A stretch of 64,000 nucleotides of DNA from an uncultured Fidelibacterota bacterium. Its GTDB lineage: Bacteria > Fidelibacterota > Marinisomatia > Marinisomatales > Marinisomataceae. The stretch covers positions 285,282 to 349,281 of the forward strand of contig CABZHT010000001.1 of the NCBI GenBank assembly GCA_902525615.1, in the 5' to 3' direction. Every line of letters begins with the position of its first letter. Within the stretch, counting starts at the first letter, position 1. Positions 53,890 through 63,595 of the stretch are shown piece after piece. Under the pieces are notes generated by a model that saw only the letters and a list, made by a program, of their open reading frames with translations, was not told where the DNA came from and did not search any database. Both the position numbers and the translations under genes were made by a program.

Positions 53890-55218
53890 TTACTTCCATT
53901 CTTTTTTGTAAGTATAAGTAATTAGCTCAGTTTGTCCAGGTTCAATCTCTAATGGGAAATATATGGTTGATGCATCTTCTTTTATATACATCGAAGAAGA
54001 TTCTTTAATCACCCAGTCTCCAAAGATTTTTTCTACTGCTTTAACTTTAATAGATTTATTACTGGTATTAAGTATTTGTAGAGATATAGTAGATTCTTCG
54101 CTGTTGGACTGTCTATCAAAATTTAAAATTCTTCTTTTACCAATAATGTCAAATGCCTTTCCTCCATCTAAAATTGCTACACCACCTTTATATAGCTGAG
54201 TAAGTGAATTTCTTCCAATAAAGTTAATTGAATTTGCATCATCTTTTTCATAAAGGAATAACACTCCTGACGGTAATGGAAGTTCTAAATTATTTGAAGC
54301 CGAGTTCTCAAATGAAACTTCAATACTTAAAGGTTCATCACCCTGATCTCTTTCGGAATTTTCAAATATATACTTTTTATCGTAAATAATCTGTCTAGAC
54401 TCCATTAGGGGTAATTGAATTGATTGCATAGAATCGAGCTTTAGATTTGAACCAATATCAAAGATATAAAAATCTCCCAATGAATTTCTAGTGTCCATAG
54501 CACTTCTAGATTCCATCATTTGATATGATGATTTTTTAGAAGAGGAATTTAAAGGAACATTACCTTCTACAACTTTTAAATTGGCGGCAAAGAGACTAAC
54601 ATTTGAATTATTTGTTACCTCTGCATTAACCATTAATGAAGCAGTAGAATCATCACCGTTAATCGTTAATGTGTAAATTGGCTTCCAAGAAAATCCTGAA
54701 GAAATATATGTTAACTCAGCTCTAACAGGTTTTTCTTCAATTGAAATTAATTCCCATACTATTTCAGGAGTAAATTTATCCTGAACACTATTTGATTTTA
54801 ATGTAAATGAAAGTAATTGTGATCTTTGAAATACAACAAGGCCTTTACTGGTTTTAACAGATATGCTTGAACTATTAATATCCATCAATAAACCTTCTGT
54901 TCTACTTCCACTTATCGGTATAATTTCAACTGGTGAACCTACACTATTTTTTAAAAAACTATCAGTAGATGAAAAATTTTTATTTAAGGTCTGAGATAAA
55001 ACTTCTACTCCTTCAATATTTAAAACAGGCGAATCAAATAATAAGTTTTTTGAAATATTTGAGAAAGAAGTAATGTTGCTACCGGATTTCAAATTCCATA
55101 TAATTGGCTCCTTTATCACAGCAAAATTATCTTTATAAATCGTTAGAGATCTATTTGAAGATTCTTGTTGGGAAAACACCAAACTGAATGATAAAAGTAT
55201 AAAAATTAATTTTTTCAT
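53890..55218 (-). CDS. Secreted DUF4139-like protein
   Basis: The 442-residue protein has a signal peptide (LLSFSLVFSQ) and a beta-rich mature part with the DUF4139 pattern: LTYISSGFSWKPIYTLTI, then LMVNAEVTNNSNVSLFAANL and KVVEGNVPL. Near the C terminus come KVKAVEKIFGDWVIKE and the closing ELITYTYKKEWK. It lacks the long N-terminal coiled coil of mucoidy-inhibitor-type relatives. The function is unknown, probably in the periplasm or surface. The stop overlaps valS by four bases at the start side, so the pair is coupled. Confidence 0.8.
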   Translation of the reverse strand: MKKLIFILLSFSLVFSQQESSNRSLTIYKDNFAVIKEPIIWNLKSGSNITSFSNISKNLLFDSPVLNIEGVEVLSQTLNKNFSSTDSFLKNSVGSPVEIIPISGSRTEGLLMDINSSSISVKTSKGLVVFQRSQLLSFTLKSNSVQDKFTPEIVWELISIEEKPVRAELTYISSGFSWKPIYTLTINGDDSTASLMVNAEVTNNSNVSLFAANLKVVEGNVPLNSSSKKSSYQMMESRSAMDTRNSLGDFYIFDIGSNLKLDSMQSIQLPLMESRQIIYDKKYIFENSERDQGDEPLSIEVSFENSASNNLELPLPSGVLFLYEKDDANSINFIGRNSLTQLYKGGVAILDGGKAFDIIGKRRILNFDRQSNSEESTISLQILNTSNKSIKVKAVEKIFGDWVIKESSSMYIKEDASTIYFPLEIEPGQTELITYTYKKEWK

Positions 55219-57839
55219 TTTAATACCTCAATATTAGAAAGAATTTTTGTTCTTTCAACAAGAAAATTGCTTAGTTTATTTTTTTCACCATTAACTATAT
55301 TTTCAGGAGCTTTACTTATAAACTCTTCATTAGATAACTTGCTTTCAATTGATGAAATGAGTTTGTCTAGTTCGCTTAATCTTTTGTCAAGCTTTTGGAG
55401 TTCTTCCTCCTTATTTACTAAATCCCCTAATGGAATATATAGCTCCACTGACTTGCATACTGCTACTGCAGAGTTTTCTGGCTTTTCTTTTTTTGAACTC
55501 AAATTTAAATTTTTAGAATTTGATAAAGATTTAATTAGATCAATTAAAGGATTTAATCTGTTCTCAATTGATTCATTTTTTGCATGAGCGATCACATCAA
55601 TTTTTTTAGATGGTGGAACATTTAATTCTGAGCGAATAGTTCTAATTGAAGTAACTATTTCTTTAAAATCTAAAATTTCATCTTTGTCATGACTTATGAT
55701 GCTATTTTTAGCTTTAGGCCAGGATGATATAATAATATCTTCTTCATTAGTATCTTTCAGGTGATTCCAAATCTCTTCAGATACAAATGGTGCAATTGGG
55801 TGTAATAATAATAGAACTTTCTTAATTATTTTTTTAGAAATATTAAACGAATTACTTTTTGAAGTAATATCACCTTCTCTAAATCTGTGTTTTACAATTT
55901 CTATATACCAGTTACAAAACTCATTCCATGTAAAATCATAGATTTTTTTTATAGCTTCATTAAACTGATATTTATCGAAGTATTTATTGACTTCATTCAC
56001 TGTTTCGTCCAGTGAATCAAGAATCCATTTATCAAAATTATCTAATGCTTCAATATCAATCTCATCTGCGAATGAATCTTCGTGATTGAGCATAATAAAT
56101 CTACTTGCATTCCAAATCTTAGTCATAAAGTTTCTTCCGACTTCAATTCCATGCTCTGAAAAATATACATCAGAACCCTGTGGTGACATCAGCATTATGG
56201 AAAATCTAGTTGCATCAGTACCATATTTTTCAAATAATGTTATTGGATCAGGAGAATTTCCTAAAGACTTACTTAATTTTCTGCCTTTTTCGTCTCTTAA
56301 TATGCTCGTGAAATAAACATCTTTAAATGGCAAATCACCCATAAATTCATATCCGGACATAATCATTCTTGCTACCCAAAAGAAAATGATATCTGGGCCA
56401 GTTACTAGTGTGTTGGTTGGAAAATATTTTGTGGTTTTTATATCTGGCCATCCATGAACTGCAAAAGGCCACAACCATGAACTAAACCACGTATCTAAAA
56501 CATCATTATCTTGTTCCCAATTTTCTAAATCTGTTGGCGGTGTGATTGAAACGAACCAATTATCTTGATTAGCTCTATCAGCACCTTTTTTATACCACAC
56601 AGGTATTTGATGGCCCCAATAAAGTTGTCTGCTTATGCACCAATCTTGAATATTATCCATCCAATGATTGTAGGTTTTAACCCAATGATTTGGGTAAAAA
56701 TTAATTTCATTATCTTTAACTGCTTTGCTAGCTGGCTTAGCTAAATCTTCCATTTTTAAAAACCATTGCTCTGACAAATAATATTCAATTGGTACATTTC
56801 CTCTTTCTGAATATCCTACCTTATGAAAGTAATCCTCTTCTTTTATTAGATGATTTATGTCTTTTAAATCAAGAACAATTTGCTTTCTAGCAGCCTCCCT
56901 TGACATCCCTCTATACTTTTCTGGAGCTTTATCGCTAATAGAACTGTCTGCATTCATAATATTTATCATTTCGAGATTATGCTTTATTCCTACTTCATAA
57001 TCATTCAAATCGTGTGCAGGTGTAATTTTAACACAGCCCGTTCCAAATTCAGGATCTACCATGTCATCAGCTATAATAGGAATACTTCTACCTACTAATG
57101 GTAATAATGCTGTCTTGCCTATCAAATCTTTATATCTTTTATCATTAGGATTTACTGCTATTGCTGTATCACCTAACATAGTTTCTGGTCTGGTTGTTGC
57201 AATTTCTATAAATGTATCAGAATCATTAATAGCATATTTAATATACCAAAGAGTTCCATTTACCTCTTTAAACATAACTTCTTCATCACTTAAAGCGGTC
57301 TGTGACTTTGGACACCAGTTTACAAGCTTACTTCCCTTATAAATCAACCCTTTGTTATATAATTGAACAAAAGATTCTAAAACCGCTTTAGAATAATCTT
57401 CATCCATAGTAAAACTAGTTTTATCCCAATCACAAGAACACCCTAGTTTTTGAAGTTGATTAATAATGGTACCACCATATTCTTCTTTCCATTCCCACGC
57501 ATACTTTAAAAACTCTTCTCTAGTTAAATCTTTTTTATTAATTCCTTGCTCTTCAAGCATCTTAGTTACTTTTGATTCAGTAGCAATTGACGCATGATCT
57601 GTACCAGGAATCCAGCATGCATTTTTACCCTCCATTCTAGCTTTTCTTATTAAAATATCTTGAATAGTATTGTTGAGTACATGTCCCATATGAAGCTTTC
57701 CAGTAACATTGGGTGGTGGAATTACAATTGTATAATGGTTTTCAGATTCCTGACTAGAAAAATATTTTTTTTCAAGCCAGTACTTATACCACTTATTCTC
57801 AATATCAGAAGGGTTATGTTTTTTTTCTAATAACTTCAT
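55215..57839 (-). CDS. valS: Valyl-tRNA synthetase
   Basis: The 874-residue class-I synthetase charges tRNA-Val. It has the HIGH motif in PPNVTGKLHMGHVLNN, GTDHASIATE, the editing (CP1) domain with TTRPETMLGDTA and DPEFGTGCVKITPAHD, TWFSSWLWPFAV, and the KMSKS equivalent GRKLSKSLGNSPDP. It also has an anticodon-binding domain and a C-terminal coiled coil (LQKLDKRLSELDKLISSIESKL). Normal length and no missing motif. Confidence 0.96.
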   Translation of the reverse strand: MKLLEKKHNPSDIENKWYKYWLEKKYFSSQESENHYTIVIPPPNVTGKLHMGHVLNNTIQDILIRKARMEGKNACWIPGTDHASIATESKVTKMLEEQGINKKDLTREEFLKYAWEWKEEYGGTIINQLQKLGCSCDWDKTSFTMDEDYSKAVLESFVQLYNKGLIYKGSKLVNWCPKSQTALSDEEVMFKEVNGTLWYIKYAINDSDTFIEIATTRPETMLGDTAIAVNPNDKRYKDLIGKTALLPLVGRSIPIIADDMVDPEFGTGCVKITPAHDLNDYEVGIKHNLEMINIMNADSSISDKAPEKYRGMSREAARKQIVLDLKDINHLIKEEDYFHKVGYSERGNVPIEYYLSEQWFLKMEDLAKPASKAVKDNEINFYPNHWVKTYNHWMDNIQDWCISRQLYWGHQIPVWYKKGADRANQDNWFVSITPPTDLENWEQDNDVLDTWFSSWLWPFAVHGWPDIKTTKYFPTNTLVTGPDIIFFWVARMIMSGYEFMGDLPFKDVYFTSILRDEKGRKLSKSLGNSPDPITLFEKYGTDATRFSIMLMSPQGSDVYFSEHGIEVGRNFMTKIWNASRFIMLNHEDSFADEIDIEALDNFDKWILDSLDETVNEVNKYFDKYQFNEAIKKIYDFTWNEFCNWYIEIVKHRFREGDITSKSNSFNISKKIIKKVLLLLHPIAPFVSEEIWNHLKDTNEEDIIISSWPKAKNSIISHDKDEILDFKEIVTSIRTIRSELNVPPSKKIDVIAHAKNESIENRLNPLIDLIKSLSNSKNLNLSSKKEKPENSAVAVCKSVELYIPLGDLVNKEEELQKLDKRLSELDKLISSIESKLSNEEFISKAPENIVNGEKNKLSNFLVERTKILSNIEVLK

Positions 57840-59248
57840 TTTACATAAGTCTTTAATTTATTGACCAACTCATCAACTTCGTTTTTTGTTGGCGCTTCAG
57901 CAAAAATTCTAATTATTGGCTCCGTATTAGATTTTCTTATGTGAATCCATTTATCGGACCAACTAAGTTTTACACCATCAACCCTATTAATTTCGTCACA
58001 ATCAAATATACATTCAAGGCTATCAAAGTCTATATTCTCATCAATTTTAATCTTATCTTTTACAAAAATATAGTTTGGTATTATATGTGAGTTTATAATT
58101 GGTTCTGAAATAATTTCATCAACTCTTTTACTTTTTGTTATAAGAAGATTTAATATCATTGAAATTGCTACTAATGAATCTCTTCCTAGATGAACCTCTT
58201 TTAAGATTACTCCTCCATTACCTTCCCCACCTATCCAAATATTTCTCTTTTTCATTTCTTTAACAACGTGAGCTTCACCAATTTTTGTTCTATAAGATTC
58301 TAAACCAGAAATCAATAGGAAGTCATCAATCATTTTTGAAGAAGACAGGTTTGTTACGGCGCCATGTTCAAAAGGAAAGTTCAAAAGTTGTTTGCCTTGT
58401 TTATTCACTTTTACATCATTTAGTAGATATTTTCCTAGATTTGAATAAAAGTTCATTACAGCAAATAGCAACGTATATTCCTCTCCAATCGCTCTTCCTT
58501 TATTAGAAACTATTGATAATCTATCTCCATCAGGATCTGTAGCAAATCCAATATCAGCACCAACCTCTAAAACCTTTTGCTCTAAAGCATCTAAATTTTC
58601 AGCTAAAGGCTCTGGTACTCTAGTAAAATTACCATCTCCATTACAATTAATTGTTACTACTTCACACCCTAATTTTTCACAAAGCATTGGTAAAATGAAT
58701 GATCCTGCTCCATTTACAGCATCAATGACAACTTTAAACTTCTTTTTTCGAATTTTATCAGCATCAATACACTTTGCAGCTAAAACTTTATCTATATGCT
58801 CTTCATTTGCTGTGGGATAGTCTGAAACTATTCCAAGTGAATCAGGTGGGTCTATTGAAACATTCTGATCGACTGCTTTAAATAATTTTTCACATTGCTC
58901 AGGACTTAAAAATGTCCCATCTGTTTGTAGGAACTTTAATCCGTTGTACTCAGATGGATTATGACTAGCTGTAATTACAATCCCACCATCAAAATTTTCT
59001 TTTTCAGTCATGACTTGCATTGTAGGAGTTGTTGCAAGACCACAGTTTTCAACATTGATTCCATTTTTATGAAACGAATCAATTACCCATTGAGAAATTT
59101 GTTTCCCTGAAGGTCTGCTATCTCTTCCAATAACACATGATTTTATATTTTGAGTTGAAATAAATGCAGAAATGTAATTATCAATTAATTCAGGGGTAAA
59201 ATGATCTTCAGCTATTCCTCTAAGACCGGATGCACTTCTAATTAACAT
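57836..59248 (-). CDS. Phosphohexomutase (phosphoglucosamine/phosphomannomutase family)
   Basis: The 470-residue enzyme of the alpha-D-phosphohexomutase family has the active-site Ser in TASHNPSEYNGLKF, the metal loop DPDGDRLS, the sugar loop GGEGNGGVI and the phosphate loop RKSNTEPIIRI. It could be GlmM (glucosamine-6-phosphate to glucosamine-1-phosphate, needed for the cell wall and LPS) or a mannose/glucose mutase; the motifs do not decide. The start overlaps nothing upstream, and the stop is shared with valS by four bases. Confidence 0.9.
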   Translation of the reverse strand: MLIRSASGLRGIAEDHFTPELIDNYISAFISTQNIKSCVIGRDSRPSGKQISQWVIDSFHKNGINVENCGLATTPTMQVMTEKENFDGGIVITASHNPSEYNGLKFLQTDGTFLSPEQCEKLFKAVDQNVSIDPPDSLGIVSDYPTANEEHIDKVLAAKCIDADKIRKKKFKVVIDAVNGAGSFILPMLCEKLGCEVVTINCNGDGNFTRVPEPLAENLDALEQKVLEVGADIGFATDPDGDRLSIVSNKGRAIGEEYTLLFAVMNFYSNLGKYLLNDVKVNKQGKQLLNFPFEHGAVTNLSSSKMIDDFLLISGLESYRTKIGEAHVVKEMKKRNIWIGGEGNGGVILKEVHLGRDSLVAISMILNLLITKSKRVDEIISEPIINSHIIPNYIFVKDKIKIDENIDFDSLECIFDCDEINRVDGVKLSWSDKWIHIRKSNTEPIIRIFAEAPTKNEVDELVNKLKTYVK

Positions 59249-59299
59249 AGTTGTAGATTAGAACTTTTTTATTAGAATTGAAAGAGGAGATATAGACTA

Positions 59300-59494
59300 T
59301 TAGTTATTAAACTTTGCTAGTCTTACTGCTCTTCTAATGGTTTGTTTTTTGGCAATTCTCTTTGTAACGCTAGGCTTTTCATAAAAAGCTTTTCTTTTAA
59401 CGTCTTTAAGCACACCCGAACGTTCCCATTTCTTTTTGAAACGTCTAAGTGCTCTCTCTAAAGATTCATTGTCTTTTATGTTTACTTCAATCAT
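59300..59494 (-). CDS. rpsU: Ribosomal protein bS21
   Basis: The 64-residue basic protein has the bS21 pattern: VNIKDNESLERALRRFKKKWERSG, then VLKDVKRKAFYEKPSVTKR and a basic C terminus. bS21 is bound near the 3' end of 16S rRNA in the small subunit and helps start-site selection. The ORF is clean and short, with the spacing and composition expected. It precedes the phosphohexomutase gene by about 50 bases and follows rsmA. Confidence 0.93.
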   Translation of the reverse strand: MIEVNIKDNESLERALRRFKKKWERSGVLKDVKRKAFYEKPSVTKRIAKKQTIRRAVRLAKFNN

Positions 59495-59531
59495 CGTGCG
59501 GAAACTTAGTGATAAAATTCAAAAATGCCAA

Positions 59532-60293
59532 TTAGGATATAATATTATTAGAAATGTCCAAAAATTCATCTATTGTGAGCTGTTCTGGCCTTCTTTGAAA
59601 ATCAACCTCACACTTATCTCTATTAATGTCTAATGCAGAAAGGGAATTTCTTAACATTTTTCTTCTTTGATTAAAAGCCATACGAACTACCTGACTATAT
59701 TTCTTTGAATCAATTTTACTTAAATCATATTTATCATTCTTTTTAATTGATATAAAGGCTGATTCAACTTTTGGCTTTGGATTGAATACATTTGGAGAAA
59801 TATAAAAACATATCTTTATATTGAAATACAAGCCAGTCATAACAGTGATTCGACTATAATCTTTGGTTCCAATATCTGCTATTAATCTTTGAGCGACTTC
59901 TTTTTGAACCATTAGATATGACTCACTCCAGTAAGGCAAGTGATCAATAAGCCAAAATATAATGGGAGAAGTAATATTATATGGAATATTTCCAATGACC
60001 TTTGGATTATTTAAACCTAATTCCTGAAGATTTATTTTTAAAATATCTTGATTAAAGATCTCAAATGGTGAAAGTAATGGATTTTGACTAATTACTTGAA
60101 TCAGTTCAGGATCAATCTCGACCATTTTTAACGTTTTAGTTTTTTGTATAATTTTTTCAGATAATGCACCATGCCCTGGGCCTATTTCTAATATTGCATC
60201 ATCTTTTTTGATATCAATTTTTTTAATTATTTTTTCTAATAGATTATTATCAACTAAAAAATTTTGTCCCCATTTCTTTTTTGCAAAAACCAT
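59532..60293 (-). CDS. rsmA: 16S rRNA dimethyladenosine transferase
   Basis: The 253-residue methyltransferase dimethylates two adenines near the 3' end of 16S rRNA. It has KKWGQNFLVDNNLLEKII, the AdoMet-binding ILEIGPGHGALSEKI, VEIDPEL and the catalytic NIPYNITSPIIFWL, followed by FNPKPKVESAF and AFNQRRKMLRNSL, all normal. It lies directly after tatD (one base) and before rpsU, a sensible ribosome-related grouping. Confidence 0.95.
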   Translation of the reverse strand: MVFAKKKWGQNFLVDNNLLEKIIKKIDIKKDDAILEIGPGHGALSEKIIQKTKTLKMVEIDPELIQVISQNPLLSPFEIFNQDILKINLQELGLNNPKVIGNIPYNITSPIIFWLIDHLPYWSESYLMVQKEVAQRLIADIGTKDYSRITVMTGLYFNIKICFYISPNVFNPKPKVESAFISIKKNDKYDLSKIDSKKYSQVVRMAFNQRRKMLRNSLSALDINRDKCEVDFQRRPEQLTIDEFLDISNNIIS

Positions 60294-61052
60294 TTATATA
60301 TTAAAAAATTGTTCCGCATTTTTTGAAGTAGATAATGCAATCTGCTCTAAAGTTTCACCTCTTAATTCAGCAATTTTTTTGGCTATTGTCAATACATACT
60401 TTGGTTCATTTTTACTACCTCTAAATGGATGAGGTGCTAAAAATGGACAATCAGTTTCAAGCATAAAATCATTAATTGAAATATTTTCTACCACTTCCGT
60501 ATTTGTTGCATTTTTAAAAGTTACATTTCCTGAAAAAGAAATTTTGATTCCAAGAGATATCAGTTTTTTTGCAAAATCTAAATTGCTTGAAAAACAATGA
60601 GATAATGCTTTATGAAATGGATGTTTTTTTAACACATCAAATATTTCATTATCTGCATCTCTATTATGAAAGACAATTGGAAGATTTAATTTATATGCAA
60701 GATCCATTTGTTCTATCATTACTTTTTTCTGTATATCTTGTGGAGAATGATTTCTATAATTATCAATTCCAATTTCACCAATAGCTACCACTTTATTACT
60801 TTCAGATAATTTTTCAAGCTCTTGCAAATAATTTTTTGGGACATCTTTTGAATCATGAGGATGAATACCTACTGTAGCAAAAACATTGTCATATTGCTCT
60901 GCGATTTCTACTGACTTTAATGAAGTCACAAGATCTGTACCTATACAAATAGTTTTTTTTACATTATTAGATTCTGCTAACTTCAGAACTTCAGATAAAT
61001 TCTCATACATATTATCATAATAAAGATGTGCATGTGTATCAATTAATAGCAT
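60294..61052 (-). CDS. tatD: TatD-family metal-dependent deoxyribonuclease
   Basis: The 252-residue TIM-barrel enzyme has the metal-binding LIDTHAHLYYD, ATVGIHPHDS, AIGEIGIDNYRN, VFHNRDADNE, ALSHCFSS and the closing ETDCPFLAPHPFRGSKNEP, the complete TatD/YcfH pattern. Such enzymes degrade DNA or D-aminoacyl conjugates in quality control. It overlaps metG by one base, the common metG-tatD pairing. Confidence 0.94.
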   Translation of the reverse strand: MLLIDTHAHLYYDNMYENLSEVLKLAESNNVKKTICIGTDLVTSLKSVEIAEQYDNVFATVGIHPHDSKDVPKNYLQELEKLSESNKVVAIGEIGIDNYRNHSPQDIQKKVMIEQMDLAYKLNLPIVFHNRDADNEIFDVLKKHPFHKALSHCFSSNLDFAKKLISLGIKISFSGNVTFKNATNTEVVENISINDFMLETDCPFLAPHPFRGSKNEPKYVLTIAKKIAELRGETLEQIALSTSKNAEQFFNI

Positions 61053-62527
61053 TAACTGATTCTCGGGAAAATAGGCTTTGAAATAGAAATCTTTGATCCT
61101 GATTCTAATTTACCCCAAACTAATTCTACATCATTAGTACCTAGAATATCTAAAATATCCTTGGTTTTTGAAGGCATTACAGGAGATAACATTACAGCAG
61201 CTAACCTCAAGGATTCTGCGCAATGGTATAGTATATTTCCAGCCTGCACTTTGTCACTTTTTACTAATTTCCATGGTTCGTTTTGTTCCATAAAAACATT
61301 AATGCTACGAATGAAAGTCATTATATCATTAATTACTTTATCAATCTCTAAATTATCTAATTGTTCTTTTAAAACTATTTTCTGAAAATTGGTAGAAAGA
61401 TTAGATTCTGCTAAACTGCTTTCTGGAATTTTTTCATCAAAGTTATTCTTTATTAAAGTTGAAACTCTGCTCACTAAATTGCCAAAATCATTAGCTAAGT
61501 CACTATTATATTTTTTTTCAAAAGATTCTGATGAAAATGTTGCATCCATACCTAAAACCATTTCAGACATTAGATAATATCTTACAGAATCAACTCCGAA
61601 GTCATCTATCAACATTAAAGGGCTTACAACATTTCCTAATGATTTACTCATTTTTTGGTCGTCAGTCAGCCACCATCCATGTGCAAAAATTCTTTGCGGC
61701 AATGGCAATCCTAATGATAGCAACATTGTAGGCCAATAAACCGAATGAGTAGTTAAAATATCTTTACCAATTAAATGAACATCTGCAGGCCATAAAGAAG
61801 AAAACTGCTCATCATTACTATAAGCTCCTATAGCTGATATATAATTGATTAGTGCATCAAACCATACATATGTGACATAATTATCATCAAAAGGTAGTTC
61901 TATTCCCCACTCAAGACGAGATTTTGGTCTGGAAATGCAAAGATCAGATAATTCATTTTTAAGAAAACCAAGCACCTCATTCTTTCTACTTTTTGGCTGA
62001 ATTAACAATTCATCTTTTTCAATTTTATCTGTTAAGGTTGCTTGGTATTTACTCATTTTGAAAAAATAATTTTTTTCCTTTATTTGTTTTACCTGACCAA
62101 ATTGACCAGAATCAAGCTCCTTTTCTGTAATAAACCTTTCTTCAGATATTGAATACCATCCTTCGTACTCGTCCATATAAATATCACCTGATTCATGAAC
62201 TTTTGTTAAAATTTGTTGAACAATCTTTGTATGTCTATACTCCGTAGTCCTAATGAAATCAGAATAGTTGATATTTAATTTTTTCCACAAATCTATAAAT
62301 GCTGGAGCCATTGAATCGCAGTGATCCTGAGGCGCCTTTCCATTTTTTTCTGCTGCTTGCTGGACTTTTAACCCATGCTCATCTAATCCAGTTAAAAAAG
62401 TGGGTTTTTCTCCTACTAAAGCCCTAAATCTTGAAATGGTATCTGCAAGTATTGTTGTATATGCATGGCCAATATGAGGCTTATCATTCACATAATATAT
62501 TGGTGTAGTTATATAATACTTTTCCAT
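61052..62527 (-). CDS. metG: Methionyl-tRNA synthetase (short form)
   Basis: The 491-residue enzyme has the HIGH motif in YYVNDKPHIGHAYTTILADT, LTGLDEHGLK, the AHGWWLTDDQKMSKSLGNVV motif with KMSKS, YVWFDALINYISAIGAY and the anticodon-binding helical domain (VFMEQNEPWKLVK, LRLAAVMLSPVMP). The connecting domain carries no visible zinc-knuckle cysteines, and the C-terminal tRNA-binding extension of E. coli is absent, as in many short forms. It precedes tatD. Confidence 0.95.
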   Translation of the reverse strand: MEKYYITTPIYYVNDKPHIGHAYTTILADTISRFRALVGEKPTFLTGLDEHGLKVQQAAEKNGKAPQDHCDSMAPAFIDLWKKLNINYSDFIRTTEYRHTKIVQQILTKVHESGDIYMDEYEGWYSISEERFITEKELDSGQFGQVKQIKEKNYFFKMSKYQATLTDKIEKDELLIQPKSRKNEVLGFLKNELSDLCISRPKSRLEWGIELPFDDNYVTYVWFDALINYISAIGAYSNDEQFSSLWPADVHLIGKDILTTHSVYWPTMLLSLGLPLPQRIFAHGWWLTDDQKMSKSLGNVVSPLMLIDDFGVDSVRYYLMSEMVLGMDATFSSESFEKKYNSDLANDFGNLVSRVSTLIKNNFDEKIPESSLAESNLSTNFQKIVLKEQLDNLEIDKVINDIMTFIRSINVFMEQNEPWKLVKSDKVQAGNILYHCAESLRLAAVMLSPVMPSKTKDILDILGTNDVELVWGKLESGSKISISKPIFPRIS

Positions 62528-62530
62528 GTG

Positions 62531-63595
62531 CTAATTTAACGCCTTATTTGAATTAATAATCATGTTCATTAGTGATAACCTAGGATTTGCGTTACCATCA
62601 AGCACACTTATTAGCTTTTCAATGTTTTCAATTAATTTGATATGATCCATATTTTTATATTTTTTATTAATAATTAATGCTACTTCTTCAAATTCCTCAA
62701 ATTCAATATCATAACCAACGGACTGATTAATCATTGAAATGAGCTTAATGAACTTCCTAATTACTGATAGGTGAAAATCAAATTCATTTCTTGAGGATTT
62801 ATAAAGGCTTTCAATTCTATCAATAAAACCTGAAATAGATTCTGCATTCTTATATCTAATTGCATTAAAATAATCTTTTATACAATCTAGGATTTCCTCT
62901 TTGTCAAAAGAATTAAGTGAATTGAGTGCATTTAAATTATTATCTGTAATAAAAGAAATGAAATTTGAAGATAATTGGTTGTTTTTTGTAAAAAATTGTG
63001 CAATTGAGTCATTTGTTAATCTAGTAACATATACAGATTGACATCGTGACTTAATTGTTGGCATTACCTTATCAATATAATCAGTTACTAAAATAAATGT
63101 AGTATTGCTAGGTGGTTCTTCTAACACTTTTAAAAGCATATTTGCTGATTCACCACTTCCATGAGATAATGCTTCAGAGTTAAAAATTACTACAATCTTT
63201 CTACTACTGGTCTTAAAGTAGATTTTCTCTTTTAAATTATTAATTGTTACAACAGGAATATTATTACTATCAGATAAAACCTTTTTCAAAAAAGGATTAT
63301 ACATTTTATTACTTAAAAATTCTTTCCATTGATTATACTCATCAGTTTCAAATGTTTTGCTTTTAAATAAATTCTGGTAAAAATCTTTTGATGCTGGAGC
63401 AATGAAAGTAATATTTTCGTTAGAAACCAAATCAGTTATTTTTGATGATAAAATCTGAGCCACGAAGTGCAATGCTAAGGCTTCTTTACCTGAGCCAGAT
63501 GGTCCATGAATGATGTAAGCATTTGAAATTTTTTCTTCTTTGATGGCATTTTCAAACTTTTGCCATGTTCCACTTTGAATTTGACTAATTTCCAT
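62531..63595 (-). CDS. holB: DNA polymerase III delta-prime-like clamp-loader subunit
   Basis: The 354-residue protein has a clamp-loader AAA+ layout: IIHGPSGSGKEALALHFVAQ resembling Walker A (degenerate at the usual Thr/Ser, as in delta-prime), GSGESANMLLKVLEEPPSNTTFILVT as the sensor/SRC-like region, and IKSRCQSVYV with the SRC motif. The C-terminal helical domain is diverged. It loads the beta clamp with gamma/tau and delta. It lies three bases before metG and overlaps the envC-like gene. Confidence 0.88.
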   Translation of the reverse strand: MEISQIQSGTWQKFENAIKEEKISNAYIIHGPSGSGKEALALHFVAQILSSKITDLVSNENITFIAPASKDFYQNLFKSKTFETDEYNQWKEFLSNKMYNPFLKKVLSDSNNIPVVTINNLKEKIYFKTSSRKIVVIFNSEALSHGSGESANMLLKVLEEPPSNTTFILVTDYIDKVMPTIKSRCQSVYVTRLTNDSIAQFFTKNNQLSSNFISFITDNNLNALNSLNSFDKEEILDCIKDYFNAIRYKNAESISGFIDRIESLYKSSRNEFDFHLSVIRKFIKLISMINQSVGYDIEFEEFEEVALIINKKYKNMDHIKLIENIEKLISVLDGNANPRLSLMNMIINSNKALN